64,000 nt of DNA from contig AP026547.1 in NCBI GenBank assembly GCA_026075535.2, positions 10,602,001 through 10,666,000 on the forward strand. The letters are read 5' to 3'. The translations under genes and the position numbers were made by a program. This DNA is from Tricholoma matsutake (Eukaryota > Basidiomycota > Agaricomycetes > Agaricales > Tricholomataceae). Position 1 is the first letter of the stretch. Every line of letters starts with the position of its first letter. Below are positions 1 to 10,816 of the stretch, one piece after another. A model generated the notes under the pieces. The model saw only the letters and a list, made by a program, of their open reading frames with translations. It had not been told where the DNA came from and did not search any database.

Positions 1-841
1 GGTACATGATGACACAAACATCCAACATGTCGATGAAGATGTTGTTCATAAAATGCTGGAATGCTGCAGGTGCATTAGTGAGTCCAAAGGGAACCACCAA
101 CCACTCGAACGATCCATAGTGGGTGTGGAAAGTAGTTTTCCATTCATCACCATCCACGATGCGGACTAGGTGGTAAGTGTGCCGCAAGTCTATCTTGGTG
201 AACAAGCAGGCTGTTTGGGGAGAGTTGAGGAGGTCGGAAATGAGAGGAAGGGGATAGCAGTCTTTCTTCATAAGACGATTGAGTCCTCGGTAGTTGACAC
301 AAAGTCGGAGACTACCATCCTTCTTCTTGACAAAGAGGATTGGAGCACCATGCGGAGACTTAGAAGGGTGGATGAAACCTGAGCAGACGTTTTCATCAAT
401 GAAGACTCATGAAGCTTCTAATTCAGAGGGAGAGAGAGAATACATGCGGCCCAGAGGTGAAGGAGTGTTGTCTTCTGTCTCTGTCTTGAGGTCATAGGAC
501 CAATGCAGAGGAAGGGTATCCGCTTTAGTCTTATTAAAGACATCAGCGAATTCATGATACTCGGGCGGAATATCAGAAAGGTTGGATGAGTTAGCAGATT
601 GGGCAGATAACCCTTCTGGAGTGAAGGTCATCTGAAAAGCTACTGCCCCAGGAAGTTTGCTAGCATGCGCATAAGCGGCAGCATTGATGAAAGAGATGTT
701 GGGAGGTGTAGACTTAGGAGGAATGGGGGGTTTGGAAAGTGTGGAGGAGTCGAGGATCTCTACCAGAAGGTTCGTGGACAAAGGTGATGTCAGGGGTGCT
801 GGACCTCTATGATCTGCAGAGCGGAAAGCAAGACCAGTCAA
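1..841 (-). pseudogene. pol: Reverse transcriptase N-terminal half of G1-a
   Basis: Residues visible on the minus strand include a protease-RT linker (IPPEYHEFADVFNKTKADT), then [24 protein letters not shown] (motif A, Asp present, ATA GAC) and [16 protein letters not shown] (motif B). The window edge falls just before YLDD. Reading crosses a stop near 407 (TGA, in the conserved region before VFIDENV). Order and sequence match the second copy at 13352-14990. Removing stops, the fold looks otherwise conventional for Ty3 RT. Confidence 0.88.
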
Positions 842-863
842 TCAATGGATTGTATTGCTTCAG

Positions 864-1215
864 TCAGTTATGACCGAGTAAGGCGGAACAGGAAGAGTCA
901 AGCGAGGTTACATAGAATGACAAATTGAACACTTCACTGGCAGGAAAGGTGACTGGGAGTTTAACAACCTGAGTTATGGTGGAGTTGCAAGATCCATCAA
1001 AGAGTCGTAAACTGATCGGGTTATTGGATTCCATGCTGAGTTGGTTATCCAACATGAAAGAGGAGTCGAGAAAGCAGTGGGAGAAGCCAGAGTTGATAAG
1101 GGTTCGGAAAGGAGTGGAAGAGTTGGGAAAGGTTAAGAGAATGGTTAGGGAGTCAGGGTCAGAAAGAGTGGACACATTGAGATGAACATAGGCAGCCAAA
1201 TGGGTAAGGTCAATG
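864..1215 (-). pseudogene. Retropepsin-like protease of G1-a, catalytic Asp lost
   Basis: This is the aspartic protease that would mature the Gag-Pol polyprotein. The active-site loop reads TLINSGFSHCFLD, where the related element at 15285 has TLIDSGSSHCFLD. The catalytic Asp of D-S/T-G is therefore Asn (codons ATC AAC), consistent with a CpG transition from ATC GAC. The C-terminal LLGHN motif is present. It lies directly downstream of the CCHC knuckle, as expected in Ty3 elements, and should be catalytically dead. Confidence 0.85.
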
Positions 1216-1255
1216 CAACCCCCAGCCCCAGTGGCTGTATTCTGAGGGTTGCAGA

Positions 1256-2607
1256 CTATTTTTCTGAGTCCACAGATTCGGGAATCACAGTGGATGCGCG
1301 GGCTTTTGCGGCTTTAGATGTTGGGCAGTTTCCTGCTATGTGCCCTTCTTCACCGCAGTAGAGGCAGAGTCTTTCCCTCATGCGGCGTTCTTGTTCCTCC
1401 CCAGTAAGCTTCCCATTCTTCCCCAGCTTATTGGAGATGGACGACTTGGGCTTGTCCTGGGGAGTGTTCTTTGTCGTGGAAGACTGCTGGTTTGAAGATG
1501 GGGAAGGAATTTTGGAAGAGTCCTTCCAACTAGAGTTAGTGATATTACTGGAATTCTTTGTTTCAAAACAGGATTCATCTTCATGCATCCAGTAGATGTC
1601 ATCGCTGTCCTGTGCTTTCAAGCACAGCTCTGGAAGAGTGTTGGGTTTACCACCCCAGAGAACTTCTATGCGAAGCCGGAGTGGAAGACCATGGAAATAG
1701 TGGTCACGAAGGGCTGCTTCATTCCAGTTGACCCTAGAAGCTAATTCCCAGAAGTCAATGTTGTATTTCATGATACGACCACCTTTCTTCATTGCTAAAT
1801 CAGAGAGAGCTTTTTCCACATCTCCGACCAGGTTGTGCGGGCCAAAGGTACTTTCCAGCTTGGCGAGGAAAGCTTCATAATTCCACATCCAGTGTGTGGA
1901 ATCAGTCGGGTTGCTCAGACCGGGTTCAAACCAACTGAGAGCTGATCCCTTGAGATAAGAAAGGATAAATATGATCTTTTTCTCATCAGAAGAAAATACG
2001 TGCGGACGGTCGTGGAAATGAAGGTTACACGGGACTAGGAAGTCTCTAAGTTCCTTTGGGTTGGAGCCATTGAAGGTGTCAGGGTCGCAAACTTTGATTT
2101 TCTCAGTCTTGGGTGCATTGTTTTGTCGGAGGGTGCAGATACTCTCTGAGAGGTTGTAGAGAACATCTATGAACCTAGCCCCTGGATCAGGGTTTCCCCC
2201 GCAGGAGGTTGATCATCAGGATCATTGGGATTGGGGTCACCCCCAGGGCCATCCAGACCACTAGGGTCATCGGGTCCACCGGGAGGTCTGTCCTCTAGAC
2301 CATGATCTTCAAACCCATAGGGTTCAGGCTGGTTGATGCCCCCTATGTACTCAAGGGGAGTTGTGGGTCGGGGTTCTTCCAGATTTGCGGGAGATTGTTG
2401 AGCTTGAGTAGACATGAGGGTTGCACTGATTGATGGGGCTCCAGAGCCGATTTGTCGGAAAATGTTGGAAGGTCTGGAAGATACTTCGAATGTTGTGGCG
2501 GGTCATGGGCTAGGAAGTGTAGATCGCTGAATTGCAGAGATCCCTGGAATGGTGCTGGTGCGCTGAGAGTTTCTGGTTGTGCACTGGTGAGTTTCGGTTG
2601 GGGTCAT
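1256..2607 (-). pseudogene. gag: Gag of G1-a (capsid-like plus CCHC knuckle), disrupted
   Basis: The likely start is the ATG at 2607, reading MTPTETHQCTTRNSQ, homologous to the start at 16939 in the second copy. The reading passes a TGA near 2507 and a frameshift near 2195, then enters a retrotransposon-gag core containing LSYLKGSALSWFEP and DFWELASRVNWNEAAL. It ends in the zinc knuckle CLYCGEEGHIAGNCP (about 1325-1370), a CX2CX4HX4C nucleic-acid-binding motif. The protein would package element RNA in cytoplasmic particles. It cannot be made in full because of the stop and the frameshift. Confidence 0.85.
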
Positions 2608-2647
2608 AGGAGGAGAAGAGACGAGTGAAGTGTGAGTTCATATATAC

Positions 2648-3443
2648 TGTTAAGAACTGATCCTAGAGGCCGCTTCGGACTCCGATCGGACACTGCAGGT
2701 GATGATAGCAGGAGTTTGTCAGGTCAATGCAGATTCTGTGGGAGGGGAAATGGAAAGGACTTGGCTTCAGCTTGTAAGAAGCTGCACCCTTCACCTCATC
2801 TGGTGTCCTAATGTCAAGTCGAGGGTTTAGAGGTAGGAGCGGGAAAGTGTGGGTAAATGCAGGAAGGAGTATGGAGGGACTTAGATTAAGTTCAGGTGAG
2901 GTCAGAACTTCAGAGGGAGACTAGAGGTTGAGTCGAATGGAGTTCAGACTCTTAGAGGACAGAGGTAGGAGTAGAATGAGATTTGGATTGACAAGTTACA
3001 GTCGAGTCTATGTCAATATACAAACTGAGGAATACAAGGCGAAACTAACTAAGCTTAAATACTGTAGTCCGGAATAATGCAGAACAGGAACGAAAACTGT
3101 GGCAGTGTCTCGACTGCGTAGATAAATTATCTAGTGGGAGCCACACAGGAATCTGTAGTTGAATTTGCAATAGAGATGGCAGCCTTGGGAAGGCAGCCGT
3201 GGATGCTGTACAAGGCAGCCTGGTGCACAGCAGTGTGGGCAGTGCAAGGCAGCCAGGAATGAAATTGGGAGGCATAGACAAAAGTCAGGTTCGAGGTGCG
3301 GAAAAGGATCCGACAGATGTGGGTTCCAATCGTGCAAGGCAGCCAGGAATGAAATTGGGAGGCATAGACAAAAGTCAGGTTTGAGGTGCGGAAAAGGATC
3401 CAACAGATGCGGGTTCCAATCAGGCAAGGAATGGTTCTTGACC
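2648..3443 (-). repeat. 5' LTR of G1-a
   Basis: On the plus strand it begins TGTTAAGAACTGATCC and ends GGAATGGTTCTTGAC, the same ends as the LTRs at 9977 and 16980. The expected final A of the TGT...ACA frame is a C here. It is about 796 bp, against 704 bp for the other two copies; the excess is largely a 90-bp tandem duplication at 3242-3421. Many CpG sites still intact here have decayed in the other copies. Confidence 0.9.
3242..3421. repeat. 90-bp tandem duplication inside LTR
   Basis: Two head-to-tail units (3242-3331 and 3332-3421) both start GTGCAAGGCAGCCAGGAATG and differ at only a few CpG-type positions. The homologous LTRs at 9977 and 16980 have one unit. The duplication lies near the outer edge of the LTR (its 5' end in element orientation). 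Confidence 0.88.
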
Positions 3444-5553
3444 CTCGCCTTCTTTGATGTCTGGGGTTTTTAATAAGTCAGCATTGTATAATAGGTAGCA
3501 TATTGCCGAAAATGGGTCTCCTTGATCCAAGCTGTTCAGTACTGCAAATGTTTCTGTTTGGAAGTCGTCGAATGATAGTGTTGTTTGTCTGTTTTCTAGT
3601 TGTCTCTTCATCCATTCCATGTATTCCATGGGTATCCCACATTTTTTCATGTTGTGAATGAGTCTTTTGATATCCACGCTGGGGAAGGCGCCCTTGACAT
3701 TGAGGAAGAGCGTAGATGCAACCTGGCCTTTACACCATGCATCCTTGATTGTTTTTGTTAACATGTGAATCGAGTCTGTGGTGGTGCATCCCAGTCTCGC
3801 ACCGAAATGATTTGCTGGTAAAATGTTGAATTTTGCACATACGTACAATTTCTTCTGTCTGGCAGCTGTTCAGGAGGTGTGCCAAGCCATATGATAGGAC
3901 AATGGGTTGCCACACTGTGGGCGTGGTGTAGTCGGGCTTTCTGGGTTTCTTTAGTATCAGAGTTTCTGTGATCGACCATACCTTTGGGTAGTAGTTAAGT
4001 GTGTTGGTGGCACGGTACAGTGGTCCTAGGTGAGGAATGATAGCTTCTCTGGTGTGTATGAGTACTGAGTTTGGGATGGTCCCAATCTGACTGGCTTTGA
4101 ATGGCTTCAATTTCTTTATGGCCTGGTGTATCTGGTTGTTTGTTATGTTCTCGAATGTCCACCGCGGGGGTGGGTATCTGTAGTTCTCTGGTGGTGGTGT
4201 TAGTCGTGGGTTAGCTGGTGGGAAGAATGTTTCATAAAACAGTTTGCCTTTGCCCACATTGTCGGACTCTTTTCTGCATACTCTTTTTGTGACTGGGTCC
4301 TTCAGTTGTAGCATTGGTATCCTTACTCTCCCCACATCCGTGGGTGGTGACATCACTAACTTACTTGCTTGCCATACACTCGTTCTGTCTAAGCCTTCCA
4401 GCCATTCTATCCAGTGATCCACTTTGGCATTTTGTATCTTCTCTGAGTATGCATTGTGTTGCTGTCAATATTCTTCGTGAATTGGGTGGTCTGGGCTTCC
4501 ACAGTGGTATTTGGATCTTCCCCCTAGCTGCATCATTTTCTTTTTCTCCTTTGCTAGTTCCATTGACCACCATCTTTTGGAGTATGGGCTTGGTTTCATT
4601 AGCTGTATGTGTTTGTTGATGGCATCTTGGATCACTGTGTTTAGAGCTTCCAGTTTGTTGTCGAAATCTTGAACGTTAGTGATTTCTGTTGGGGTTGGTA
4701 AGTTGTCAAGGTTAGTTTTCAGGGTTATTACCAGTTCTGGCCAGTTTGCGAGTCTGAAGTTGTGTCTCGGTTTTTGTGCTATCTTTGGTGTATGAATGTT
4801 CAGTTGCGTCATCATTGGGTAGTGATCCATTTTTATTGGTCATGAGGCATCGTCCATGTTGCATTTGACTACGGTGTCTATGAGTGCTTCGCTGCAGAAT
4901 ACATTGTTGACCCTCGTATGGTTTCCCATGCTGTGTGAGCATAGCATCAGTATTAATGGTGGGAGGGACATCTTCATGTTATATCTGCTCAGCATATTTA
5001 GTAGCGGTTGCATTAGTTCTAGGTTTGCTCTGGTGAAGAGGTGGGTGTTTCTGGCTTTGTCCCAGAGGGGATGGTGTCGGTTGAAGTCTCCCATCCATAT
5101 GGTATATAGTGGTCCTATAGTGAATCTTTGTCTTTCTCGATCTCACATGTATGCAGATACGTGAGTGAGTGCTCCATTGTTCTCGCAGTCATTGTATACG
5201 TTGATGATGCATAACATACCTGATGTTCCTGTCAGTTCTATTGCTGTAATATCTGGGTGTTGAACTGTTATTTGTTTCCAAGCATCCATTAGTATGTTAG
5301 AATTAATGAGGATGAGGGATCTTGAGCTTTGTGGGTGGGTGCTATGGGTGCTTGGGTATACTGTGATCCATTGCCTGTTGGCTCAAGATTTACTGTTGAA
5401 GTTGATGTAAGGTTCTTGTATTGCACACATGTTGTATTCGTCTCACCGTAGGCTTCTGAGGAGATCAAGTTGGCTTAGTAGAGACTTGTTAACATTTTGT
5501 TGTCGTATTTGGAAGGGCCTTTGTATTGTTTCGTCTTGTGAGTTCTCAGACAT
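3441..5553 (-). pseudogene. LINE ORF2: endonuclease plus reverse transcriptase, truncated
   Basis: The ATG is at 5553. The endonuclease region shows AIQEPYIN (preceded by a TGA), MGDFNRHHPLWD near 5090 and the MDHYPM box near 4830, the metal-binding and catalytic signatures of the exonuclease-endonuclease-phosphatase fold. The RT part reads LFLNVKGAFPSVD (motif A) and LDQGDPFSAICYLLYNADLL (motif B), then ends at the LTR of G1-a. Motif A normally has Asp where Asn is seen (CTC AAT), so the metal ligand is lost. Stops and a frameshift near 3850 add to the decay. Confidence 0.85.
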
Positions 5554-7456
5554 AGTCCAGGGGCGTTAGGCTTCTGTGCTCTGTTGTGTTTGTTGGTCCT
5601 GGGGGCTTTCCCATGGCTGGTGGGTATGGATTGTCCCCCCAGTCCAGCGGATATTGTGCTGGTAGGTTCTCTGCCTCTTCAGGTGTGACTGTGTTTGGGT
5701 ATGACCATCTGCCCGTGCTGTATCCGTAGTCATGTAGAGTGGTTTGTGCTGGTCTTACTGGCCAACCGTTGTCTACAGTCCTTGTGTTAGCTCCTGTCCT
5801 GCTGTCCATTTGCATACCTGGTGCATAGGGTTGAGGCAGTGGGTGTCTACCTCTGTGTCATCTGACTTCTTGCCAATTGTCCATGAAAGCTTGCTGATAT
5901 TGTTCATCTGTATGATGTGGGTATCGGGTTGCATCTTGTCTCATTGCCTGTTGTAAAGGTGCTCTGTTCGGGGTATTATTGTTTAGTAGCCTCCATGTGC
6001 TTGGGTCTTGTGTGGGGAAATACTTATACTTATTTTCTGGTGTGTGCACTAAGGCTTTTTCCTTTTCAGTCTTGAAACGGTGGCAGTTGCGGTCTGCAGC
6101 TCCATGTCCATTTGCTACCTCTCCTGTACAGTTCGCGCATGAGAAGTGGGCCATGTCTGTGACCGTGCATTGGTTTGTGCGGTGTTTTTCGGTGCATTGC
6201 ACACATGTGTTGCATTCCGCTTTGCAGTTTGGGGCATAGTGTCCGAACTTCTGGCATTTGAGGCATCTCCTCGGTTCTGCCAGCATTTTTTGTACCATAA
6301 GGTGTTTCCCTTTGATGTACATGCCTTTCTGAATTGCTTGGTTCGCATCTTTTTGACTCCTGAAGCCGATGGTGACATGAGCTACCCTTTGGTTTGACAA
6401 TCATAGTTGTGGTGGTTTGATATACTTTGAGAATCCTATTGTGCCATCTGTGAACTGATTAACGTCTTCCAGGTTTGCATGGGAATAACTCCCTCCTGCA
6501 TCATAGGTGATTGGTACAAACTCGGCTATGACATAGTGTAGTTTGTCCTTTATGTTGGAGGTGCCATCGAAGTGGTCCATGAAAGCCTTTTTAACGTCCT
6601 GCAGGTGTAACCAAGTTGCCGCGTTCTGTGAGTTCATGCTGTATAAAATGCCTCCGTTTCTTAGTTTTCTTGCTGCTATGAAGGTGGTGTTGTGTGGTTT
6701 GTCCAATCCCTTCCATCCCATGAGGTCCAATGCTGTGTTCGCCTTCGCCACCAGGTCTTTTTCTGCTAAGTCATAAAGCGAGTTGTCAGTGGCATTTCTG
6801 TCTCTTTGAATAAGCAATTGTTTATCCGCGGTCTCTCTCCTCGCTACTATTTCTGCTTGATCTGAGCTTGGTCATTGTAGGATTGTTGCATATGTATTGT
6901 GTTGTTGCTCGTGGGATGTTGTATCCGGGTTCTTGTTCGTGGTGTCTGCCATTTTTTCCATGAGTTCATGCATGGCCTGTGTTAGTTGGTCTGTTGATGC
7001 TTGGAAGCCATCCATAAATTTGTCTAGCTTGCCTGTGATTACCTTTGCGGCTCCTGTAATGTGTTCCACTGCATCACACATGGTTTCTACACTTGCTGCG
7101 TAGCTTTCCAGTTGTTCCTCTAGCTTCTTTTTTACTATGTTGACTATGCCTTTCACTATTTGTTGTTCATATGCCTCTTCCATCAGGAATGCCACCGCTC
7201 TAATTACGTCCATCATTGTTTTTGGTATTTTGTTAGATACGCTGAGCTGTAACAATACGTGAGCTAACGTGTGAGGGTTGACGGATGCACCTTGTGGGAT
7301 ATAATCGCTTGTCACTAGGTATGCCATGGCTTGTTGCTTCGATTTTACATCAGTGTTTACACTGTCAGCATCTTCCAGTTCCTTTCGTGTTTTCTTTGGT
7401 GCCATCACTGACTTCAATCTGGTAGTCTGATTTGTTGATCCTGTAGATGACAACAT
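5546..7456 (-). pseudogene. LINE ORF1 (Gag-like, CCHC zinc knuckles)
   Basis: Three minus-strand blocks (7456-6872, 6817-6401, 6400-5546) form one ORF1 broken by stops and a frameshift. The first block is helical and charged (KKTRKELEDADSVNTDVKSK and a long amphipathic stretch). The second carries LYDLAEKDLVAKANTALDLM. The third has the zinc cluster CLKCQKFGHYAPNC followed by CNTCVQCTEKHRTNQC and CANCTGEVANGHGAADRNC. Such proteins bind element RNA and chaperone target-primed reverse transcription. The stop TGA (5546-5548) sits inside the start of ORF2. Confidence 0.82.
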
Positions 7457-7530
7457 GTTGTTTAAGTAGATAGTAGGTGAGAGATTATGATAATGTATGA
7501 AGGCTTTGACACTATTCTACTCCTTGTGGC

Positions 7531-8249
7531 CACGTTCCTTCTGTCCTTCCCTGGTACAGATACCGTGGGAAGAAACTGAGATGATGACGGTTTGAGATCA
7601 AGGAGCATCCTCAGCATGTACCTTTGTCATCAGTGTTGCTGTCAGTTTGCTGTCATCAGCATTGGGGTCAGTTTTTGGTCTTCGGGGTCTGGTATTGTAT
7701 GTCCATTCATTGTGGTGGTTCTCTGGCCTTGCCATTCATTGTTGTTGTCATTTTCCAGCCTTGCCATTCGTCATCATCACCCCCTAGCCTCGCCATCTGT
7801 TGTCGTCGTTCATTCGGGTGTGGTGGCCGTTTCGGGGGCAGTAATGTCATTATTACAGAAGTAGAATCTAAAAACAGAATGAAAAGTTAGTTGGTTATAG
7901 AAAAAAAGTAAAGAAACTTACCTGGAAACCAAACAATTTGTTTGGGCTCATTTTGTGTGTGATGTGGCATTGTTGAAGCTATGCGTTCCATTCCCCAATG
8001 GGTGCTGAGTCAGCAGGTGAGTTAGCAGTGGTGGTTGTGGATGAGCGGTGGAGGAGGGGAAGTGGCATTGTTGGTTGTTGTGAACAACATGTCAAAAAGA
8101 AAGTGGCACCACTTGCTGCATGAGAATGAGCAAACATATGCAAATGGTCCGTGCTCACCTTGGGATATTTAAATGGCCCACATTCCAGCCATTTGAACTT
8201 CATGTGCCCCAGGTAGTATTTAGCATTATAAATATTTATTGTATCCTAA
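7531..8249. other. Non-coding stretch with an H-family intron and hairpin module
   Basis: No credible gene was seen. Bases 7600-7860 are rich in short CTT/GTC/CATT runs resembling 52200-52480. At 7868-7921 the minus strand carries an intron-like segment (GTAAGTTTC donor, CAACTAAC branch, TTTTTAG acceptor) next to an imperfect inverted repeat (AAACAATTTGTTT, 7941-7965). The same arrangement recurs at 52504-52588, 52826-52928 and 37381-37486. I treat it as a degenerate member of the H repeat family. Confidence 0.5.
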
Positions 8250-8437
8250 GTTGTGAACCACAAGTTTGGTTCAAGACCAGTTACAACTGGTTTTGAGCAG
8301 TTTTACTGCTCCTTGAGGATCAGAGGACCAAAGACCAGACTGGTACTGTAACCAGCAGGACCGCAACCAAAGGTCCGGTTCTATCGGTTGCAGTTTGGTT
8401 CAGTCTCGGTCTTTTTTTGGTCCTTGTAACTGGCCCT
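8250..8437. repeat. GGTCC/GGACC dyad-rich segment
   Basis: A run of short inverted repeats, including CCAGTTACAACTGG and GAGCAGTTTTACTGCTC, plus repeated GGTCC and GGACC words. A second segment with the same vocabulary lies at 53060-53280. No coding potential was seen. Confidence 0.5.
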
Positions 8438-8438
8438 T

Positions 8439-8586
8439 TAAGCACTAACTGCCACATTTGGAAATTCAACCAACTTCCTGATTTGGACTCAAACACTCAT
8501 GTGCCTTGTAGGCTCGGCACTAAGGGGGAAATACTATCAAGAACCATTCCTCGCCTGATCAGAACCCACATCCATCTGGACGTTGT
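8439..8586 (+). repeat. Truncated G1 fragment (3' UTR and LTR edge)
   Basis: Bases 8439-8537 match the reverse complement of 10681-10765, the internal DNA next to the 3' LTR of G1-b, including the polypurine tract (ACTAAGGGGGAAATAC). Bases 8538-8586 match the first 45 or so bases of the LTR. The fragment lies in the opposite orientation to G1-b and breaks off inside the LTR. Confidence 0.75.
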
Positions 8587-8885
8587 TTACAGCCTCGGTA
8601 ACAGTCTCCTGGGTTTTGTTGGCCATCTGAGTAGTAGACATGGCCCTAGACACTGTTTTTGGGGTGGTTGTAGCAGCTGTGGGCACCGTTGTTGATGGTG
8701 ACATGACAGTGGTAACAGACAGCTCAGGGCTCTGAAGAGGGGCTGGAGAGGGGGCTGGGGTGTAGTAGACCAGCCTGGTATCCAGTGCTGTCATTCTAGG
8801 GCTGTTGCTGCTGGTTCTGGGGCAGGGAGCGAGGCAGTGGTAGTGAAAGTTGTTGGCATTGTTGGCATTGTTGATGGGACTGATG
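8586..8885 (-). pseudogene. Low-complexity distal part of gag-like gene D (tentative)
   Basis: An open minus-strand stretch (8794-8537) is rich in Thr, Ser, Pro and Val (TTVMSPSTTVPTAATTTPK, MSTTQMANKTQETVTEAV). It may be the continuation of the gag-like gene interrupted by the foldback element at 8886, because composition and strand agree with 9480-9971. No domain is visible. The link is an inference. Confidence 0.35.
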
Positions 8886-9421
8886 GCACAAGAGGCAAAG
8901 CAATATTTTGCCTAAGAGAATATGTTGAGAATAATGAGAGAAAAAGACACTTTTTCACTAGGGAAAAATAAAAGGAACCATCAGTAAAAATATGTTATTT
9001 TCTCACACTTTTCTCCTTTTGGTTGTTGCTGAAAAATAACTAACCTGTTTCCAGAAGAAAAACCTGAGAAACTTAAGGAGAAAAAGGTTATTTCCCCATA
9101 CATTCCCACTTTTTTCTCTATGAAGAAATATCTAATCTGTTGCTAGGAGAAAATATTGTGAAAATCAGGAGAAAAAATGTTATTTTCACCAAAAATAGAG
9201 AAAATGTTTAAAAAAAGAGATATTTCCCCTCTATTTTCATCTGATTTTTTCTCAGGAATAGATAAGTCATTTTAGTTGAGTAAGAACAAAGAGAAAAGTG
9301 TGGGAAAATGACACATTTTCACTGATGGTTCCTTTTATTTTTCCCAAGGGAAAAAGTGTCTTTTTCTCTTATTATTCTCAGCATATTCTCCAGGCTAATA
9401 TATTGCTCTGCCTCTTGTGTG
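8886..9421. mobile_element. Foldback/MITE element with about 140-bp inverted repeats
   Basis: The left arm (8886-9029) starts CACAAGAGGCAAAGCAATAT, and the right arm (about 9281-9421) is its reverse complement with scattered mismatches. The arms share stretches such as AGAGAAAAAGACACTTTTTC and GGGAAAAATAAAAGGAACC. The interior is AT-rich and contains further GAGAAAA and TTTTCTC words that can also pair. No ORF of note. A direct TGG flanks both ends and might be a 3-bp target duplication, but that is weak. It appears inserted within the gag-like gene D. Confidence 0.82.
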
Positions 9422-9479
9422 GGGCCATTGCTAGGGGTGATGTGGCAGGTCTTGTGGGCTCATTGGATGGAGAAGAGGT

Positions 9480-9971
9480 CAGTTGGGCTGAGGGCTGTCG
9501 TCAGTCTGTACTGCTGTCTCACAGGTGTTGCAAAGCTTGATAGATGTCCCTGCATTGTTCAGTAGATGTGGCAGCTCGTCATCATGCACAGTTTGCATGG
9601 TGGTGTTGATGGAGGTGGTGGCCTGGGTGCTCGAGTCAAGGGTGTAGTTGTCCGTCATTTGGGTGCTCATGTCAACATGGATGGCCATTTCATTGTTCCT
9701 CAACTTCTCTGTCTCTGTTTTCCCACTTCTTGACCTTCCTCAAATTCTTCATACCCTTCAAGTCAGGCAGTCATTAGTAGGTTGTGAACTTCTTCCTCAG
9801 TGTAGTAGTTGTGTGTTGTAGTTATCGCTGGAGGTTCTGTATGTACTGTTATGATGGTGGGTGTAGATGGCCTTGTTGGTGGTGGGAGGGTGCTAGCAAT
9901 GGATGGAATGGGTATAATGCTAGGGACATCAGTGGAAAGTAGTGCAACAAGGGCAGGGGAAGGCATTGGGA
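9480..9971 (-). pseudogene. Gag-like gene D, C-terminal part
   Basis: If G1-b and one CTGTG are removed, codons from 17689 continue in frame into 9971 and on through MPSPALVALLSTDVPSIIP to a TGA near 9763. Beyond a frameshift the reading continues with four spaced motifs of the form (S/T/A)-x-Q-T-like: STQMTDN, STQATTS, TMQTVHD and AVQTDDS. Such STQT-type repeats occur in Gag-like proteins of basidiomycete retroelements as I recall them. Function unknown; probably a retroelement Gag or a domesticated relative. Confidence 0.6.
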
Positions 9972-9976
9972 CTGTG

Positions 9977-10680
9977 TGTTAAGAACTGATCCTAGAAGGC
10001 ACATTGGAATCTGATTGGACCCTGCAGGTGATGATAGCGGAAGGTTGTCAGGTTGTGGCAGATTCTGCAGAGGGGAAAACAGAAAGGACTTGGCTTCAGC
10101 TTGTAAGAAGCTGCACCCTTCACCTCGTCTGGTGTCCTAATTTCAAGATGAAGGTTTGGAGGTAGAAGCGGGGAAGTGCGGGTAAATGTGGGAAGTAGTA
10201 TGGAGGGACTTGGGTTAAGTTCGGATGAGACCAGAACTTCAGAGGGAGACTAGAGGTCAAGTTGAATGGAGTTCAGACTCTTAGAGGACTGAGGTAGGAG
10301 TAGAATGAGATTTAGATTGGCAGGTTAAAGTTGAGTCTATGTTGATATACAAACTGAGGAATACAAGGTGAAACTAACTAAGCTTAAATACTGTAGTCTG
10401 GAATAAAGGCGGAATGGAAACAGAGGCTGCAGCAGTGTCTTGACTGCATAGATAAATTACCTAGTGGGAGCCGCACAGGAATCCATAGTTGAATTTGCAC
10501 AAGAGATGGCAGCCTTGGGAAGGTGGCCATGGGTGCTGTACAAGGCAGCCTGGTGCACAGCAGTGTGGGCAGTGCGAGGCAGCCAGGAACAAAAGCGGGA
10601 GGAGTTGACAAATGGGTTTGATGTGCAGAAAAGGGTCGGATGGATGTGGGTTCTGATCAGGTGAGGAATGGTTCTTGACA
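9977..10680 (-). repeat. 3' LTR of G1-b
   Basis: 704 bp, TGTTAAGAACTGATCC to GGTTCTTGACA on the plus strand. It shares with 16980-17683 many variants not found in the LTR at 2648, which supports pairing these two LTRs. The inner edge is followed by a polypurine tract at 10681-10694. Confidence 0.94.
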
Positions 10681-10694
10681 GTCTTTCCCCCTTA
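10681..10694 (-). other. Polypurine tract of G1-b
   Basis: On the minus strand the bases immediately before the 3' LTR read AGTAAGGGGGAAAGAC. A purine run at this position is where plus-strand DNA synthesis starts in LTR elements. The same tract is preserved in the fragment at 8520-8537. Confidence 0.75.
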
Positions 10695-10816
10695 CTGCTG
10701 AGTCTATGAGGCACTTGAGTGGTTGAGTCCAAATAAGGAAGTTGGTTGAATTTCCGAATGTGGTAGTTGGTTGAAAGTTTTTTCATGTTGTTTCCTACCC
10801 CCATCCCCTATCCAAT

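Larger units (their letters stand above)
1..3443 (-). mobile_element. Ty3/Gypsy element G1-a, 5' part
   Basis: A minus-strand LTR retrotransposon enters the window inside its reverse transcriptase, just before the YLDD motif, and runs back to its 5' LTR at 2648-3443. Order on the minus strand is LTR, Gag, CCHC knuckle, aspartic protease, RT. It belongs to the same family as the complete element at 9977-17683, with which it shares LTR and protein sequence throughout. The LTR outer edge abuts LINE RT coding sequence directly, so I infer that it inserted into the LINE and that its 3' half and the rest of the LINE lie beyond position 1. Several stops and frameshifts make it defective. Confidence 0.9.
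3441..7530 (-). mobile_element. LINE (Tad1-like non-LTR retrotransposon), interrupted
   Basis: A minus-strand two-ORF non-LTR element: ORF1 with a coiled N-terminal part and CCHC knuckles, ORF2 with an apurinic-type endonuclease followed by RT. The RT stops after motif B, before the metal-binding F/YxDD motif, exactly where the LTR of G1-a begins. LINEs normally lose the 5' end, so loss of the 3' half here is best explained by insertion of G1-a. The 5' untranslated region probably covers 7457 to about 7530. Family assignment (Tad1/CRE-like clade) is by general domain order only. Confidence 0.85.
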
